A stretch of 27,236 nucleotides of DNA from Isoptericola sp042668085 (GCF_042668085.1 NZ_JBHVBO010000032.1:1-27236); one strand, 5' to 3'; counted from the first letter of the stretch, positions 12,474 through 21,364 are shown. Notes: generated by a model from the sequence alone, not told the origin. A program made the numbers and translations.

Positions 12474-15197
12474 ATGACCTTCACCGATCGCGGACCGACC
12501 TCGCTCGACCCCGTCTCCGCCGAGACGCGGGACGTGGCGGGCGCCTTCGGCGTCGACCCCGCCCGCGGCCTGTCGGCCGACGAGGCGCGGGCGCGGCTCG
12601 CCTCCCACGGGCGCAACGAGCTCGCGGCGCGGGCCCGCGAACCCGGGTGGCGGGCGTTCCTGCGCCAGTACCAGGACTTCATGCAGGTCGTGCTGCTCGT
12701 CGCCGCCGCGGTGAACCAGGTGGTCACGGGGGACACCGGCACGACCGTCGTGCTCACCGGCCTGACGGTGTTCAACGCCGTCATCGGCCTGCGGCAGGAG
12801 GCGAAGGCCGAGGAGAGCGTCCGGGCGCTGGCGCAGATGATGCGGACGGTCTGCCGGGTGCGGCGGGACGGCCGGGCGGCCGAGATCGACGCGGCGGAGC
12901 TGGTACCGGGGGACGTCGTCCTGGTCGAGGCCGGCGACCGTGTCCCCGCCGACGGGCGCCTGTGGGTGGCGGCCGCGCTCGAGGTCGAGGAGGCCGCGCT
13001 GACGGGAGAGAGCCTGCCCGTCGCGAAGTCGGTCGACCCGGTGCCCGGCGCCGCGGTGCCGCTCGGCGACCGCGTCTGCATGGTGTTCATGAACACGGCG
13101 GTGACCCGGGGGCGCGGTGAGCTGATCGTCACCGCCACCGGGATGGGTACCGAGATCGGGCACATCGCCGGCATGCTGGCCGGCACCGACCCGGCGCGGA
13201 CGCCGCTGCAGCGTCAGCTCGACGCGCTGTCCAGGATCATCGCGACGATCGCGGCCGTCGCCCTGGTGCTGGTGGTGATGCTGGGCCTCGCCCAGGGGCA
13301 GTCGTTCGACACGCTGTTCGTCACCGGCGTCGCGCTCGCCGTGGCCGCCATCCCGACCGGCCTGCCCGCAGTGGTCACGGCGCTTCTGTCCATGGGCACC
13401 CGCGAGATCGCCCGCCGGCACGCGATCGTCAAGCGGCTGCCCGCGGTCGAGACCCTCGGCTCGACGTCGGCGATCTGCTCGGACAAGACCGGCACCCTGA
13501 CGCTCAACAAGATGACCGCCCGCCAGGTCGTCGTCCCGGGCCACGGCCGCTTCACCGTCACGGGCGAGGGCTACTCCACCGAGGGGGAGATCCGGCACGT
13601 GGGGGGACAGCGGATCGACCTCGACCCCTACCTGCTGCCGATGGTGCTGTGCGCGGACGCCGTGCTGGACGGCGAGGACCTCGTGGGCGACCCCACGGAG
13701 GGTGCGCTGATCGTGCTCGGCGCGAAGGGCGGCCTCGACGTCGCGGGCACGCGCGCGGCGCTGCCCCGGGTCGCGGAGGTGCCGTTCGACTCCGCGTACA
13801 AGTTCATGGCGACGTTCCACGAGGTCGTCGCCGACGGGCGGGCGGTCGTGCGCTGCTACGTCAAGGGCGCGCCGGACGTGCTGATCGCCCGGTCCACGGC
13901 CGTCCTGCGGCCGGACGGGACGGTGACCGCCCTGACCGACGACGAGCGCCGGCGCGCGCTCGCCGCCAACGACGACATCGCCTCCGCGGGCGAGCGCGTG
14001 ATGGTGGTCGGCCGGCGGGACCTGGAGCCGGGGGCGCTCGAGGGCGCCGGACCGGGCGACCTCGTCCGTCTCGTCGACGGGCTGACCCTGCTGGCCATGG
14101 TCGGCATCGTCGACCCGCCACGCCCCGAGGCGAGGGCGGCCATCGCCGAGTGCCGTGGGGCGGGCATCCGGGTCCGGATGATCACCGGCGACCACGCCAC
14201 GACGGCCGCCGCGATCGCCGCGGAGCTCGGCATCGAGGGCCGAGCCGTCACGGGCCGCGAGTTCGCGGCGACGAGCGACGAGCGCCTGCTGGGCGAGCTG
14301 GACGAGATCGGCGTGGTCGCGCGCGTCGCGCCGGAGGACAAGGTCCGCCTGGTCCGTCTCCTCCAGCAGCAGGGCGAGGTGGTCGCGATGACCGGGGACG
14401 GGGTCAACGACGCCCCCGCGCTCAAGACGGCCGACATCGGCGTCGCCATGGGCATCACGGGCACGGAGGTCTCCAAGGAGGCCGCCGTCATGGTGCTCAC
14501 CGACGACAATTTCGCCACCATCGTCGGCGCGGTGTCCTACGGCCGGGCGCTCTACGACAACCTGGTCAAGTACCTGCGGTTCCAGATGTCGACGCTCGTC
14601 GCGTACATCGCGATCTTCCTCGGCGCCGGCACCCTGGGGATCGCGGGCGGGGTGCCCCTGAACCCGCTGCAGATCCTGTGGCTCAACATGGTCGTCGACA
14701 TCCCGCTCGCGATCGCGCTGGGGTTCGACCAGCCCGCGCGAGGGCTGATGTCGAGGGCGCCGCGGCCCGTGTCCGCCCCCGTGATCGCGCGCGCGGGGTG
14801 GGTCCGGCTCTGCGCGCAGGGCCTCGTCATGACGGTGGGCTCCCTGGTCGCCTACGAGGTCGGCGACGGGCAGGGCGGCGCGGTCGTCGCGACGACCATG
14901 CTGCTGACCACGCTGTCGCTGTTCCACCTCGCCGGGGCGCTGCTCTCCCGCGACCCGGAGGGCACGATCTTCGACCGCGACGCCCTGCCCGGGGCGGTCC
15001 AGCTGCGCCGGTACGGCCTGGCGCTGCTCGCGATCGTGGCGGTGACGGGCCTCGACCTGCTCGCCCGGATCTTCGGCGCCACCGAGCTGACGTTCGCGCA
15101 GTGGTGCATCAGCGTCGGGCTCGCCTTCTCGCTCGTCCTCGTCGAGGAGCTGTGGAAGCTCGTCGCGCGCCGCCGCACGGCCCGGAGGAGGTCGTGA
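12474..15197 (+). CDS. Cation-translocating P-type ATPase (P2-like, Ca/Na-type architecture)
   Basis: This encodes 907 residues. Order of parts: a cation-ATPase N-terminal domain (about 15-85), an actuator domain with TGES (about 177-180), M4 with AIPTGLPAVV (about 292-301), phosphorylation site DKTGT (Asp about 337), nucleotide-domain KGAPD, MITGDH (about 568), MTGDGVNDAPAL (about 639-650), and six C-terminal segments including LNMVVDIPLAIALGFDQP (M6, about 739-756). Architecture is SERCA/PMCA-like, but the M4 glutamate of PEGLP that binds Ca is Thr, so the transported ion is uncertain. An in-frame start at 12303 was rejected: it would translate the 13-bp repeat array and lies upstream of the predicted transcription start. 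GGAG precedes ATG 12474. The stop overlaps the start of the CYTH gene (TGATG), indicating translational coupling. Confidence 0.93.
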   Translation: MTFTDRGPTSLDPVSAETRDVAGAFGVDPARGLSADEARARLASHGRNELAARAREPGWRAFLRQYQDFMQVVLLVAAAVNQVVTGDTGTTVVLTGLTVFNAVIGLRQEAKAEESVRALAQMMRTVCRVRRDGRAAEIDAAELVPGDVVLVEAGDRVPADGRLWVAAALEVEEAALTGESLPVAKSVDPVPGAAVPLGDRVCMVFMNTAVTRGRGELIVTATGMGTEIGHIAGMLAGTDPARTPLQRQLDALSRIIATIAAVALVLVVMLGLAQGQSFDTLFVTGVALAVAAIPTGLPAVVTALLSMGTREIARRHAIVKRLPAVETLGSTSAICSDKTGTLTLNKMTARQVVVPGHGRFTVTGEGYSTEGEIRHVGGQRIDLDPYLLPMVLCADAVLDGEDLVGDPTEGALIVLGAKGGLDVAGTRAALPRVAEVPFDSAYKFMATFHEVVADGRAVVRCYVKGAPDVLIARSTAVLRPDGTVTALTDDERRRALAANDDIASAGERVMVVGRRDLEPGALEGAGPGDLVRLVDGLTLLAMVGIVDPPRPEARAAIAECRGAGIRVRMITGDHATTAAAIAAELGIEGRAVTGREFAATSDERLLGELDEIGVVARVAPEDKVRLVRLLQQQGEVVAMTGDGVNDAPALKTADIGVAMGITGTEVSKEAAVMVLTDDNFATIVGAVSYGRALYDNLVKYLRFQMSTLVAYIAIFLGAGTLGIAGGVPLNPLQILWLNMVVDIPLAIALGFDQPARGLMSRAPRPVSAPVIARAGWVRLCAQGLVMTVGSLVAYEVGDGQGGAVVATTMLLTTLSLFHLAGALLSRDPEGTIFDRDALPGAVQLRRYGLALLAIVAVTGLDLLARIFGATELTFAQWCISVGLAFSLVLVEELWKLVARRRTARRRS

Positions 15198-15979
15198 TGG
15201 CCGCCGTCCCGACGTACGACGCCGCGCAGCTCGCGGGCGTCCTGGCGATCCTGCCCGACGTGGACGCCGTCGAGCTCAAGCTCACCGTCCCGGACGACGA
15301 CCAGCGCTCGGCCGTCCGGGCCCTGGGCATCGACCCGCTCGACGCCGTCGTGCGGCAGGTCGCGTTCGTCGAGACCCCGGACCTGCGGCTGTCGGCAGCG
15401 GGAGTGGTGGTCCGCGCCCGCCGGACGCAGCGCAAGCCCGGGGACCTCACCGTGAAGCTTCGCCCGATGCTCCCGGCGGACGTGCCCGCGGACCTGCGGG
15501 ACCGCGACGGGTTCAAGGTCGAGGTGGACGCTTCGCCGGCCGGCTACACGTGCTCGTGCTCCCTGACGGTCGAGGTGCCGGACCGCAAGGTGCGGAGGCT
15601 GATGGAAGGCACGCGTGCCCAGTCCGACCTGCTCGCCGATTCCCAGCGCGCGCTGCTGCACGAACGGATGCCGGCCGGCGTCGGCCTCGCCGACCTGTCG
15701 GTCCTCGGCCCCGTCAACCTGCTCAAGTGCCGGTCCACGCCACCCGGGCACCGGCGGCGGATGGTCGCCGAGCTGTGGGTGCTCCCGGGCGGCGGCCGGA
15801 TCCTCGAGCTGTCGACGAAGGCGCCGCCCGACGAGGCGTTCCAGGCCGCCGCGGAGACGAAGGTCCTCCTCGCCGGGCACGGCATCGACCTGACCGCCCC
15901 GCAGGAGACGAAGACCCGGTCGGCGCTCGCGGCGCTCGCCGCGGAGCGGGCAGGGAACGACGCCGGGGCGGGAGACTGA
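15197..15979 (+). CDS. CYTH-like (adenylate cyclase/triphosphatase superfamily) protein
   Basis: This encodes 260 residues. The N-terminal strand DAVELKLTVPD (about 23-33) resembles the CYTH ExExK motif but lacks its first glutamate. GVVVRARR, DLTVKLRPM and DGFKVEVD follow in the order seen in CYTH tunnel folds, and a C-terminal ELSTKAP strand carries further charged residues. CYTH enzymes act on triphosphates (polyphosphate, thiamine triphosphate, ATP) with divalent metal; whether this one is active is unclear with the motif incomplete. Two cysteines form YTCSCS near the middle. ATG 15197 shares its A with the ATPase stop (TGATG) and has GGAGG about 5 nt upstream. It should be made together with the ATPase. 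It ends 9 bp from the convergent exporter gene. Confidence 0.75.
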   Translation: MAAVPTYDAAQLAGVLAILPDVDAVELKLTVPDDDQRSAVRALGIDPLDAVVRQVAFVETPDLRLSAAGVVVRARRTQRKPGDLTVKLRPMLPADVPADLRDRDGFKVEVDASPAGYTCSCSLTVEVPDRKVRRLMEGTRAQSDLLADSQRALLHERMPAGVGLADLSVLGPVNLLKCRSTPPGHRRRMVAELWVLPGGGRILELSTKAPPDEAFQAAAETKVLLAGHGIDLTAPQETKTRSALAALAAERAGNDAGAGD

Positions 15980-15988
15980 CCGGTCCGG

Positions 15989-17611
15989 CTATGCCGCGGG
16001 ACCCCGTACGCCGACCGGGCGGGTCGGCAGCAGCCTCGTCAGGAGGACCGCGACGGCGGCCAGCACCGACAGGACCGCCAGGCTGGTGCGCAGCCCGTCG
16101 ATCCGCGCGGCAGCGTTCTCCTCGACCACGGCGTCGACCTGCTCGGGCGGCAGCCCGGCCTCGGTGAGGCCGTCGTCCAGCTGGGCGTCGGACACGAACG
16201 GGATGCCGCCGGCCAGCTGGACCGTGGCGGAGGCCACCAGCTCGTCCGGCACCGCGGGGTTGTCGTCGACGCCGGCCAGGAAGCTCGCCGTGAGCGCGCC
16301 GATCAGGACGGACCCGGCCAGCGCGGTGCCCAGCGACGCCCCGAGGTTCGTCGAGGTGTTCTGCAGCCCGCCGACCTCGCCGCTGAGCCGGTCCGGGACG
16401 GCGGACACGGTCACGGCGCCGAGCTGTGACGCCAGCGCGCCCACCCCGAGACCGGCGAGGAGCAGCGGCACGGAGACGATCTCGGGTCCTGTCCCGACGT
16501 CGAGCGCCAGCACCAGCGACACGATCCCGGCGAGCAGGGCGACCAGCCCGACCGTGACGACGCGGCGCGGCGAGGCACGCGGCCACAGCTTCGGGACGGC
16601 GACCGCGGCGAGCAGGAGCGCCACCGACAGGGGCAGCAGCCGGAGCCCGGTCTCGAACGCGCTGAGCCCGAGCGCCACCGACAGGTAGAGCGGGATGGTG
16701 AAAAACAGCCCGGCCTGGAGCAGGAACTGGAAGCCGAACATCACGAGGCCGCCGACCAGTCGGGAGTTGCGCAGCAGGGTGACGTCGACCAGCGGCTCGC
16801 GGCCCCGCGCGGCGCGCCGGCCCTGCCACCAGAAGAACACCCGCAGCACCAGCAGGCCGGCGACGATGAGCCACAGCGTGGGGGAGACGCCCCCGAGGCC
16901 GGGCGCGTCGGGCTTCGCGCGGATCCATCCCCACTCGCTGGAGCGCAGCACGCCGAACACCGCCGTCCCGAGGCCGACTGCCGACAGCACCACACCGACG
17001 AGGTCGATCCGCGACCGGGCGGCCGGCGTCGCGTCCGCGATCCGGCGGGTGAGCGCGAGGATCGCGAGGACCACCACCACCTCGCCCGCGAAGACCAGGC
17101 GCCAGGTCCAGTACGTCGTCACCGCGCCGCCGATCAGCGGGCCGGCCGCGACCGCGATCGCCCCGGCGGAGGCCACCAGGCCGTAGGCGCGGGGCCGCGC
17201 GTCGGGCGGAAAGTTGGAGGCGACCAGGGCGACGATGGCGGGCATGATCAGGGCGGCGCCGAGCCCTTCGAGCACCGACCAGCCCAGGATCAGCACCGCC
17301 AGGCTGGGCGCGAGGGCGGTGGTCAGCGATCCGGCGCCGTAGATCACGCAGCCGACGGCGAACGCCTTGCGGCGGCCGACCATCGTGCCGATCTTGCCGC
17401 CGGTGATCATCATGGTGGCCATCACCAGGGTGTAGAGGGTGATCGCCGTCTGCACCCCCGTCACGGTGGTCCCGACGTCGTCGGCGACCTGGGCGATCGA
17501 GACGTTCATGACCGAGCTGTCCAGGGTCATGAGGAACTGGCCCGACGCGAGGGTGAGGAGCACGACGCTCCGCTCGCGAGCTTGGCGGCCGGTCGCGGGT
17601 CCCGTGGTCAT
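15989..17611 (-). CDS. MFS transporter, DHA2 (14-TM) drug/proton antiporter type
   Basis: This 540-residue membrane protein has an N-terminal VVLLTLASGQFLMTLDSSVMNVS (split here: the FLMTLDSSVMNVS signature at about 26-38) typical of DHA2 exporters, motif A GGKIGTMVGRRKAF (about 70-83), a WRLVF segment, and FETGLRLLPL in the second half. Hydrophobic segments fit 14 helices. There is a long loop before the last helix (about 455-515), rich in acidic residues. It probably exports hydrophobic compounds in exchange for protons; the substrate is unknown. The start ATG 17611 has GGGAGG about 8 nt upstream. It is divergent from the DUF6325-SHOCT gene across a strongly palindromic region, and it is convergent with the CYTH gene with a 9-bp gap. 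Confidence 0.92.
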   Translation of the reverse strand: MTTGPATGRQARERSVVLLTLASGQFLMTLDSSVMNVSIAQVADDVGTTVTGVQTAITLYTLVMATMMITGGKIGTMVGRRKAFAVGCVIYGAGSLTTALAPSLAVLILGWSVLEGLGAALIMPAIVALVASNFPPDARPRAYGLVASAGAIAVAAGPLIGGAVTTYWTWRLVFAGEVVVVLAILALTRRIADATPAARSRIDLVGVVLSAVGLGTAVFGVLRSSEWGWIRAKPDAPGLGGVSPTLWLIVAGLLVLRVFFWWQGRRAARGREPLVDVTLLRNSRLVGGLVMFGFQFLLQAGLFFTIPLYLSVALGLSAFETGLRLLPLSVALLLAAVAVPKLWPRASPRRVVTVGLVALLAGIVSLVLALDVGTGPEIVSVPLLLAGLGVGALASQLGAVTVSAVPDRLSGEVGGLQNTSTNLGASLGTALAGSVLIGALTASFLAGVDDNPAVPDELVASATVQLAGGIPFVSDAQLDDGLTEAGLPPEQVDAVVEENAAARIDGLRTSLAVLSVLAAVAVLLTRLLPTRPVGVRGPAA

Positions 17612-17665
17612 CGCCCCGTCCTCCCTGCCCCTCCTGCACCCCGGGCCGTGCGGGCGCCTGGCCGC

Positions 17666-17741
17666 AGCATCGGTCCCGACCGGGTGGGCGGGCACCATCC
17701 GCCGCGGGGTGGTGCCGGCCCACCCGCACGGACGTCAGCAT
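17666..17741. promoter_or_regulatory. Symmetric divergent promoter with 44-bp dyad (exporter / DUF6325-SHOCT)
   Basis: GGGTGGGC-G-GGCACCA (17682-17697) is mirrored by TGGTGCC-G-GCCCACCC (17710-17725), a 16-bp arm with one mismatch around a 12-bp centre (17703.5). CAGCAT (17736-17741) on the plus strand and GATGCT (17671-17666) on the minus strand each begin 32.5 bp from the centre, the same distance as at 12285-12360. A 14-bp string (CCGCAGCATCGGTC) is also shared with that region (17662-17675 and 12352-12365). Confidence 0.5.
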
Positions 17742-17780
17742 GGTCCGGCACGGGACACGAACGCCGACCGAGGGGGTCCG

Positions 17781-18407
17781 ATGACGCGGGTGCCGGCGGC
17801 GGAGGCTGCGCGGGGGCCCGACGCCGACCTCCTCGAGTACCTCCTGGTCGCGGTGCCGACGGCGGAACGTCTCGAGGGTGTCGCCGCGGCGGTGCACGGA
17901 CTCCTGCGGGCACGGCCCATCCGGCTGGTCGACGCGGTGCTGCTGCGCCGGGCACGGGGCCAGGCGGCGGTGACGGTGCACGCGGCGGGCGACGTCGCGC
18001 AGCTGGCGCGCCTGGCGGAGCTCGAGGACCCGCGGGTGCGGCTCAGCGCCCACGACATCGCCCTGGCGGCGGTGGCCGTCGAGCCGTGCACGTGCGTGCT
18101 CCTGCTCCTCGTCGAGGATCTCTGGGCCGCGACGCTGGCGCGTGCCGCCCGTGACGCCGGCGGACGAGTCCTCGGCGGTGAACGTCTGGGGCCCGACCGT
18201 GTCCGGACGGCGGGCCGCCGGTCCGCCGTCGACGCGGACCGGCGGGACCGTGCCGACCTGCTGGTGCGCGGCCCCGCGACGAGCGTCCACCCCGAGCTCG
18301 CCGTCGACCCCGCCGCGCAGCTGCGGATGCTCGCCGAGCTGGTGGACCGAGGGGTCCTGACCCTCGACCAGTACGAGGTTCAGCGACGCCGCGTGCTCGA
18401 CGGGTGA
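17781..18407 (+). CDS. DUF6325-like protein fused to a C-terminal SHOCT domain
   Basis: This encodes 208 residues. The N-terminal 115 residues follow the DUF6325 layout (DLLEYLLVAVPTAERL, GLLRARPIRLVDAVLL, ELEDPRVRLSAHDIALAAVAVEPCTCVLLLLVEDLWAATLARAARDAGG in pieces). A polar linker follows, and then a SHOCT domain (about 177-206: DPAAQLRMLAELVDRGVLTLDQY, then VQRRRVLDG). The two domains are separate adjacent genes at 11465-12225, so this fusion supports a physical partnership. A CTC pair lies near residue 102. The start ATG 17781 has GAGGGGG upstream. The 3' end overlaps the convergent LAL regulator gene by 28 bp. Its function is unknown. Confidence 0.8.
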   Translation: MTRVPAAEAARGPDADLLEYLLVAVPTAERLEGVAAAVHGLLRARPIRLVDAVLLRRARGQAAVTVHAAGDVAQLARLAELEDPRVRLSAHDIALAAVAVEPCTCVLLLLVEDLWAATLARAARDAGGRVLGGERLGPDRVRTAGRRSAVDADRRDRADLLVRGPATSVHPELAVDPAAQLRMLAELVDRGVLTLDQYEVQRRRVLDG

Positions 18408-21082
18408 CCGTGCGGATCGGGCCGACGGGGGCTGACCAGGGCCCGCGCCACGTCCGCCGCCTCGGCGCGCGACCCGCACCCGAGCTCGCGGTAGATGATC
18501 TTGAGGTGGAACTTGAGCGTGTTCACGGAGATGTACAGCTCGTCCGCGATCTCCCGGAGCGTGAGCCGGCTCGGGAGCATCCGCAGGATCCCGACCTGCC
18601 GGTCCGTCAGGCCCCGGGCGAGCTCGGCTGCGGGGACGGTCGTGGGTGCCCGCCCGTCGAGGGGCACGCGGCGCAGGCGGGCCAGCCACGGCTGCGGCAC
18701 GCGCCAGGCCAGCCGCTCGACCGCCTCGACGATCTCGGGGCCCTCGGCGGCGACCGAGTGCACGAGCCCGTGCGCGGACGCGAGCTCGACGGCCCCCAGG
18801 AGCAGGGCGTGCGCCTCCGCCGGGTCGGTGCTGGCCCGGGAGCGCAGCAGGTCGCGGACCACGTGGTGGCGCACGCACCGGGGCTCGAGGTCCTCGAGGA
18901 GGCCGGCGACGCCGGCGGGGTCGCCCTCGGCGATCAGCACCCGTGCCGTCTTGATGCCCGACCAGAACGGGTCGTCGATCTGGGCGACCCACCGCCGTGC
19001 CTCGTCGGTCCGCCCCGCCGACAGGGCCATGAGCACTCCCGTCCGGGCGAGCAGGGTGCGGCCGCCCGGCCCGGTGACCTCGGCGTCCACGATCGCCCCG
19101 GCCCGGTCGAAGGCCTGCTGCGCGGCCTCGGTGTCGCCCTGGTCGAGCCATGATCGCGACAGCTCCAGACAGGCGAGCAGCCGGCAGTGCGGCAGCGGCT
19201 CGCAGTCCGACCCGGCGAGCTGCACCAGTGCCGGGAGGGCGGCCGCCCGGTCGCCGATCTCCCGGTTCGCGATCCCCTCGGCGGTCAGGAGCTCGGCGCG
19301 GAGCATCGTCATGCTCGACTGCTCGGACGCGTGGCGGGCGCCCGCGACGAGACGCAGCGCGTCCACGGGACGGCCGCCGAGCGCGGCTCCGAGCGCCCGG
19401 GTGCCCTCGAGCGCGAGCCTGCCTTCGGGCGCGGCGCTGATCGAGATCGCGAGCTTGCGCACCTCCGCGCTGGAGTCGTCCCACCGTTCCGACAGCGCGA
19501 TCTCGCGCGCCACCAGGTTCCAGCCGTACCGGACGACGGGGTCCACGTGCCAGGCGTCGCCGATCGTGGCGAGTGCGGACCGGGCGAGCCGCGCGCCGTC
19601 CGCCCACTGCCCGCGCACGGACGCCACGACCGCCTGCAGCACGTCGAGCCGGGCCCGCTCGGTCGGGTCGGCCCCGGCCCCGACGTCGGGGCCCTCTCCG
19701 CTCGACCACGGCACGAGAGCGTCGACGTCCCGGACGAAGCGAGCCCGGTCGACGAACAGCCGGCACCAGGCCGCGTCGATCGTCGCGGTCAGGTCGGCGG
19801 CGCACACGTCGTCCGGGACCTCGGCGAGGGTGCGCAGGACGGTGGCCGCGCGCCCGCTCTCGTAGAGGTCGGACGCGCACGACGCGAGAAGGCGCAGCGC
19901 GTCCCGGTGGTCGCCGGCGGTCAGAAGGTGCTCGAGGGCGAGCACGGGTTGGCCGTCGTCGGAGAACCAGCGAGCGGCGGTCCGGTGCAGCTGTGCCAGG
20001 TGCTGCGGCGACCGCCTCCGCTCCACGGCGACGAGCGCCTCGCGGACCAGGGCGTGGATCTCGTACGAGCCGGACGGCTCGATGCGCGCGGTGAACAGGT
20101 CGTGCTCCTCGGCGCGCGCCAGCAGGGCCGGCGCGTCCTCGCGACCCGCGAGCACCTGGGCGAGCCGGGGCGCGACCCGGTCGACGACGGCCGCGGACGT
20201 CAGGACCTCCACGACGTCCGGTTCCTCGCCCCGGAGTACCTCGTGCCAGACGTAGTCCTCGACGTAGCGCCCACCGACGCCGTGCCGTGGTGCCTCCGGC
20301 GCAGGGCTGGCCTCCGCCGCGCGGGCCGCCAGCGCCGCGAGCTGGATGCTCGCCGCCCAGCCACCCGCCCGACGAGCGAGCTCGCCCACCTCGTCGGCCG
20401 GCATCCCGGGCGCCAGACGGCCGAGCATCTCGGCCGCCTCGTCGTCCGAGAACCGGAGCTGGGCGAAGTGGATCTCCCCGAGCAGCCCCCGCGCCCGGAG
20501 GCGGTCCACCGGGAGCCGGGGCGTGCGGCGGCTCACCAGGACGACGTGCAGCCAGCGGGGGAGCAGCCGGACGAACTCCGACAAGGAGGCGGCCACCGCT
20601 TCGTCGCCCACGAGCTCGAGGTCGTCGATCACGAGCACGCGCTCGTCGTAGGGGCGGCCCTCCAGGTCGTCGACCAGCGCGGCGACGGCGTCCGCCGGCG
20701 TTCGCTGCTGCCGCAACGCCCGGGCCGCGAACTCCGAGCAGTCGGGCGCGATCCCCTCGAGCGCGGCCAGGATCCCGCGCCAGAGCTGCACCGGGTCTCG
20801 GTCCGCCTCGTCCACGGACAGCCACGCGTGCGGCAGACCGGCCCGTCCCAGCCAGTCGCGGACGAGCGACGTCTTGCCGGACCCGGCGGGCGCGACGACG
20901 AGCGTGAGCGGCGCTCGCACGGCGGTGTCGAGCAGCCGCACCAGTCGGGGGCGGTGCACGAGGTACTGGGGGTTCGGGGCCGGACGCAGCTTCGACGGGG
21001 AGACCTTGGACCGCATGGTCGGACCCCCGGGCGCCATGACCTCGACGTCGGGCGGCGCTCCTGGCCCGTGCTCACGCTCCAT
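18380..21082 (-). CDS. LAL-type (MalT-like) LuxR family transcriptional regulator 1
   Basis: This encodes 900 residues. The N-terminal STAND NTPase has Walker A APAGSGKTS (about 64-72) and Walker B VLVIDDLEL (about 149-157). A long helical sensor/TPR-like region follows (about 330-800), then a C-terminal LuxR HTH with LTDRQVGIL and TLREIADELYISVNTLKFHLK (about 825-880), ending in a short basic tail. MalT-type proteins switch between ADP- and ATP-bound forms on ligand binding and then activate transcription. ATG 21082 is preferred because GGAG lies six bases upstream; internal ATGs at 21037 and 21016 have poorer sites. The frame stays open far upstream but is antisense to the next gene. It is divergent from the coiled-coil membrane protein gene. 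A likely candidate regulator of the dyad-bearing promoters here. Confidence 0.92.
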   Translation of the reverse strand: MEREHGPGAPPDVEVMAPGGPTMRSKVSPSKLRPAPNPQYLVHRPRLVRLLDTAVRAPLTLVVAPAGSGKTSLVRDWLGRAGLPHAWLSVDEADRDPVQLWRGILAALEGIAPDCSEFAARALRQQRTPADAVAALVDDLEGRPYDERVLVIDDLELVGDEAVAASLSEFVRLLPRWLHVVLVSRRTPRLPVDRLRARGLLGEIHFAQLRFSDDEAAEMLGRLAPGMPADEVGELARRAGGWAASIQLAALAARAAEASPAPEAPRHGVGGRYVEDYVWHEVLRGEEPDVVEVLTSAAVVDRVAPRLAQVLAGREDAPALLARAEEHDLFTARIEPSGSYEIHALVREALVAVERRRSPQHLAQLHRTAARWFSDDGQPVLALEHLLTAGDHRDALRLLASCASDLYESGRAATVLRTLAEVPDDVCAADLTATIDAAWCRLFVDRARFVRDVDALVPWSSGEGPDVGAGADPTERARLDVLQAVVASVRGQWADGARLARSALATIGDAWHVDPVVRYGWNLVAREIALSERWDDSSAEVRKLAISISAAPEGRLALEGTRALGAALGGRPVDALRLVAGARHASEQSSMTMLRAELLTAEGIANREIGDRAAALPALVQLAGSDCEPLPHCRLLACLELSRSWLDQGDTEAAQQAFDRAGAIVDAEVTGPGGRTLLARTGVLMALSAGRTDEARRWVAQIDDPFWSGIKTARVLIAEGDPAGVAGLLEDLEPRCVRHHVVRDLLRSRASTDPAEAHALLLGAVELASAHGLVHSVAAEGPEIVEAVERLAWRVPQPWLARLRRVPLDGRAPTTVPAAELARGLTDRQVGILRMLPSRLTLREIADELYISVNTLKFHLKIIYRELGCGSRAEAADVARALVSPRRPDPHGHPSSTRRR

Positions 21083-21277
21083 CGGTGACTCCGCCCGGGT
21101 GCTTTCCTGACGGGGGACCCCGCCGTGGTCCGGCGACGGTTCCCGCCGACGCCGACGTGGAGGGGGCTCCTGGGAGCCGTGCCCTCGGGCCAGCGTCTCC
21201 CCTCCAAGCCACCGGGGGCGATCCCGCGCCGCGGAATTCACCCGGCGTCGAGACAGGGACCAGGCGCGCCTTCGGAC

Positions 21278-21324
21278 GTTCACCTCTTCTGGGTGATGTG
21301 ACACGGCGGCGCCCTCCCTAGCGT
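21278..21324 (+). promoter_or_regulatory. GTTCA-N8-GGGTGATG box and -10 upstream of the coiled-coil membrane protein
   Basis: The box spans 21278-21298 and contains the inverted repeat TCACC-N7-GGTGA, centred at 21288. TAGCGT (21319-21324) starts 31 bp from that centre and would give a leader of about 34 nt. The same box recurs at 23272-23292 with the same distance to a -10-like hexamer. Confidence 0.45.
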
Positions 21325-21364
21325 CGAGGTGCCCCGTCGCGGGGGCGGGAGAGGTGCAGAGGCG

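Noticed and set aside
12390..14927. 845-codon minus-strand frame opposite the ATPase
   Set aside because: Asp/His/Arg-rich shadow frame. The plus-strand reading has every P-type ATPase motif.
15723..20825. 1,700-codon open frame on the minus strand
   Set aside because: It spans several real genes on both strands and is composed of Arg/Pro/Ala/Gly-rich shadow sequence typical of GC-rich DNA.
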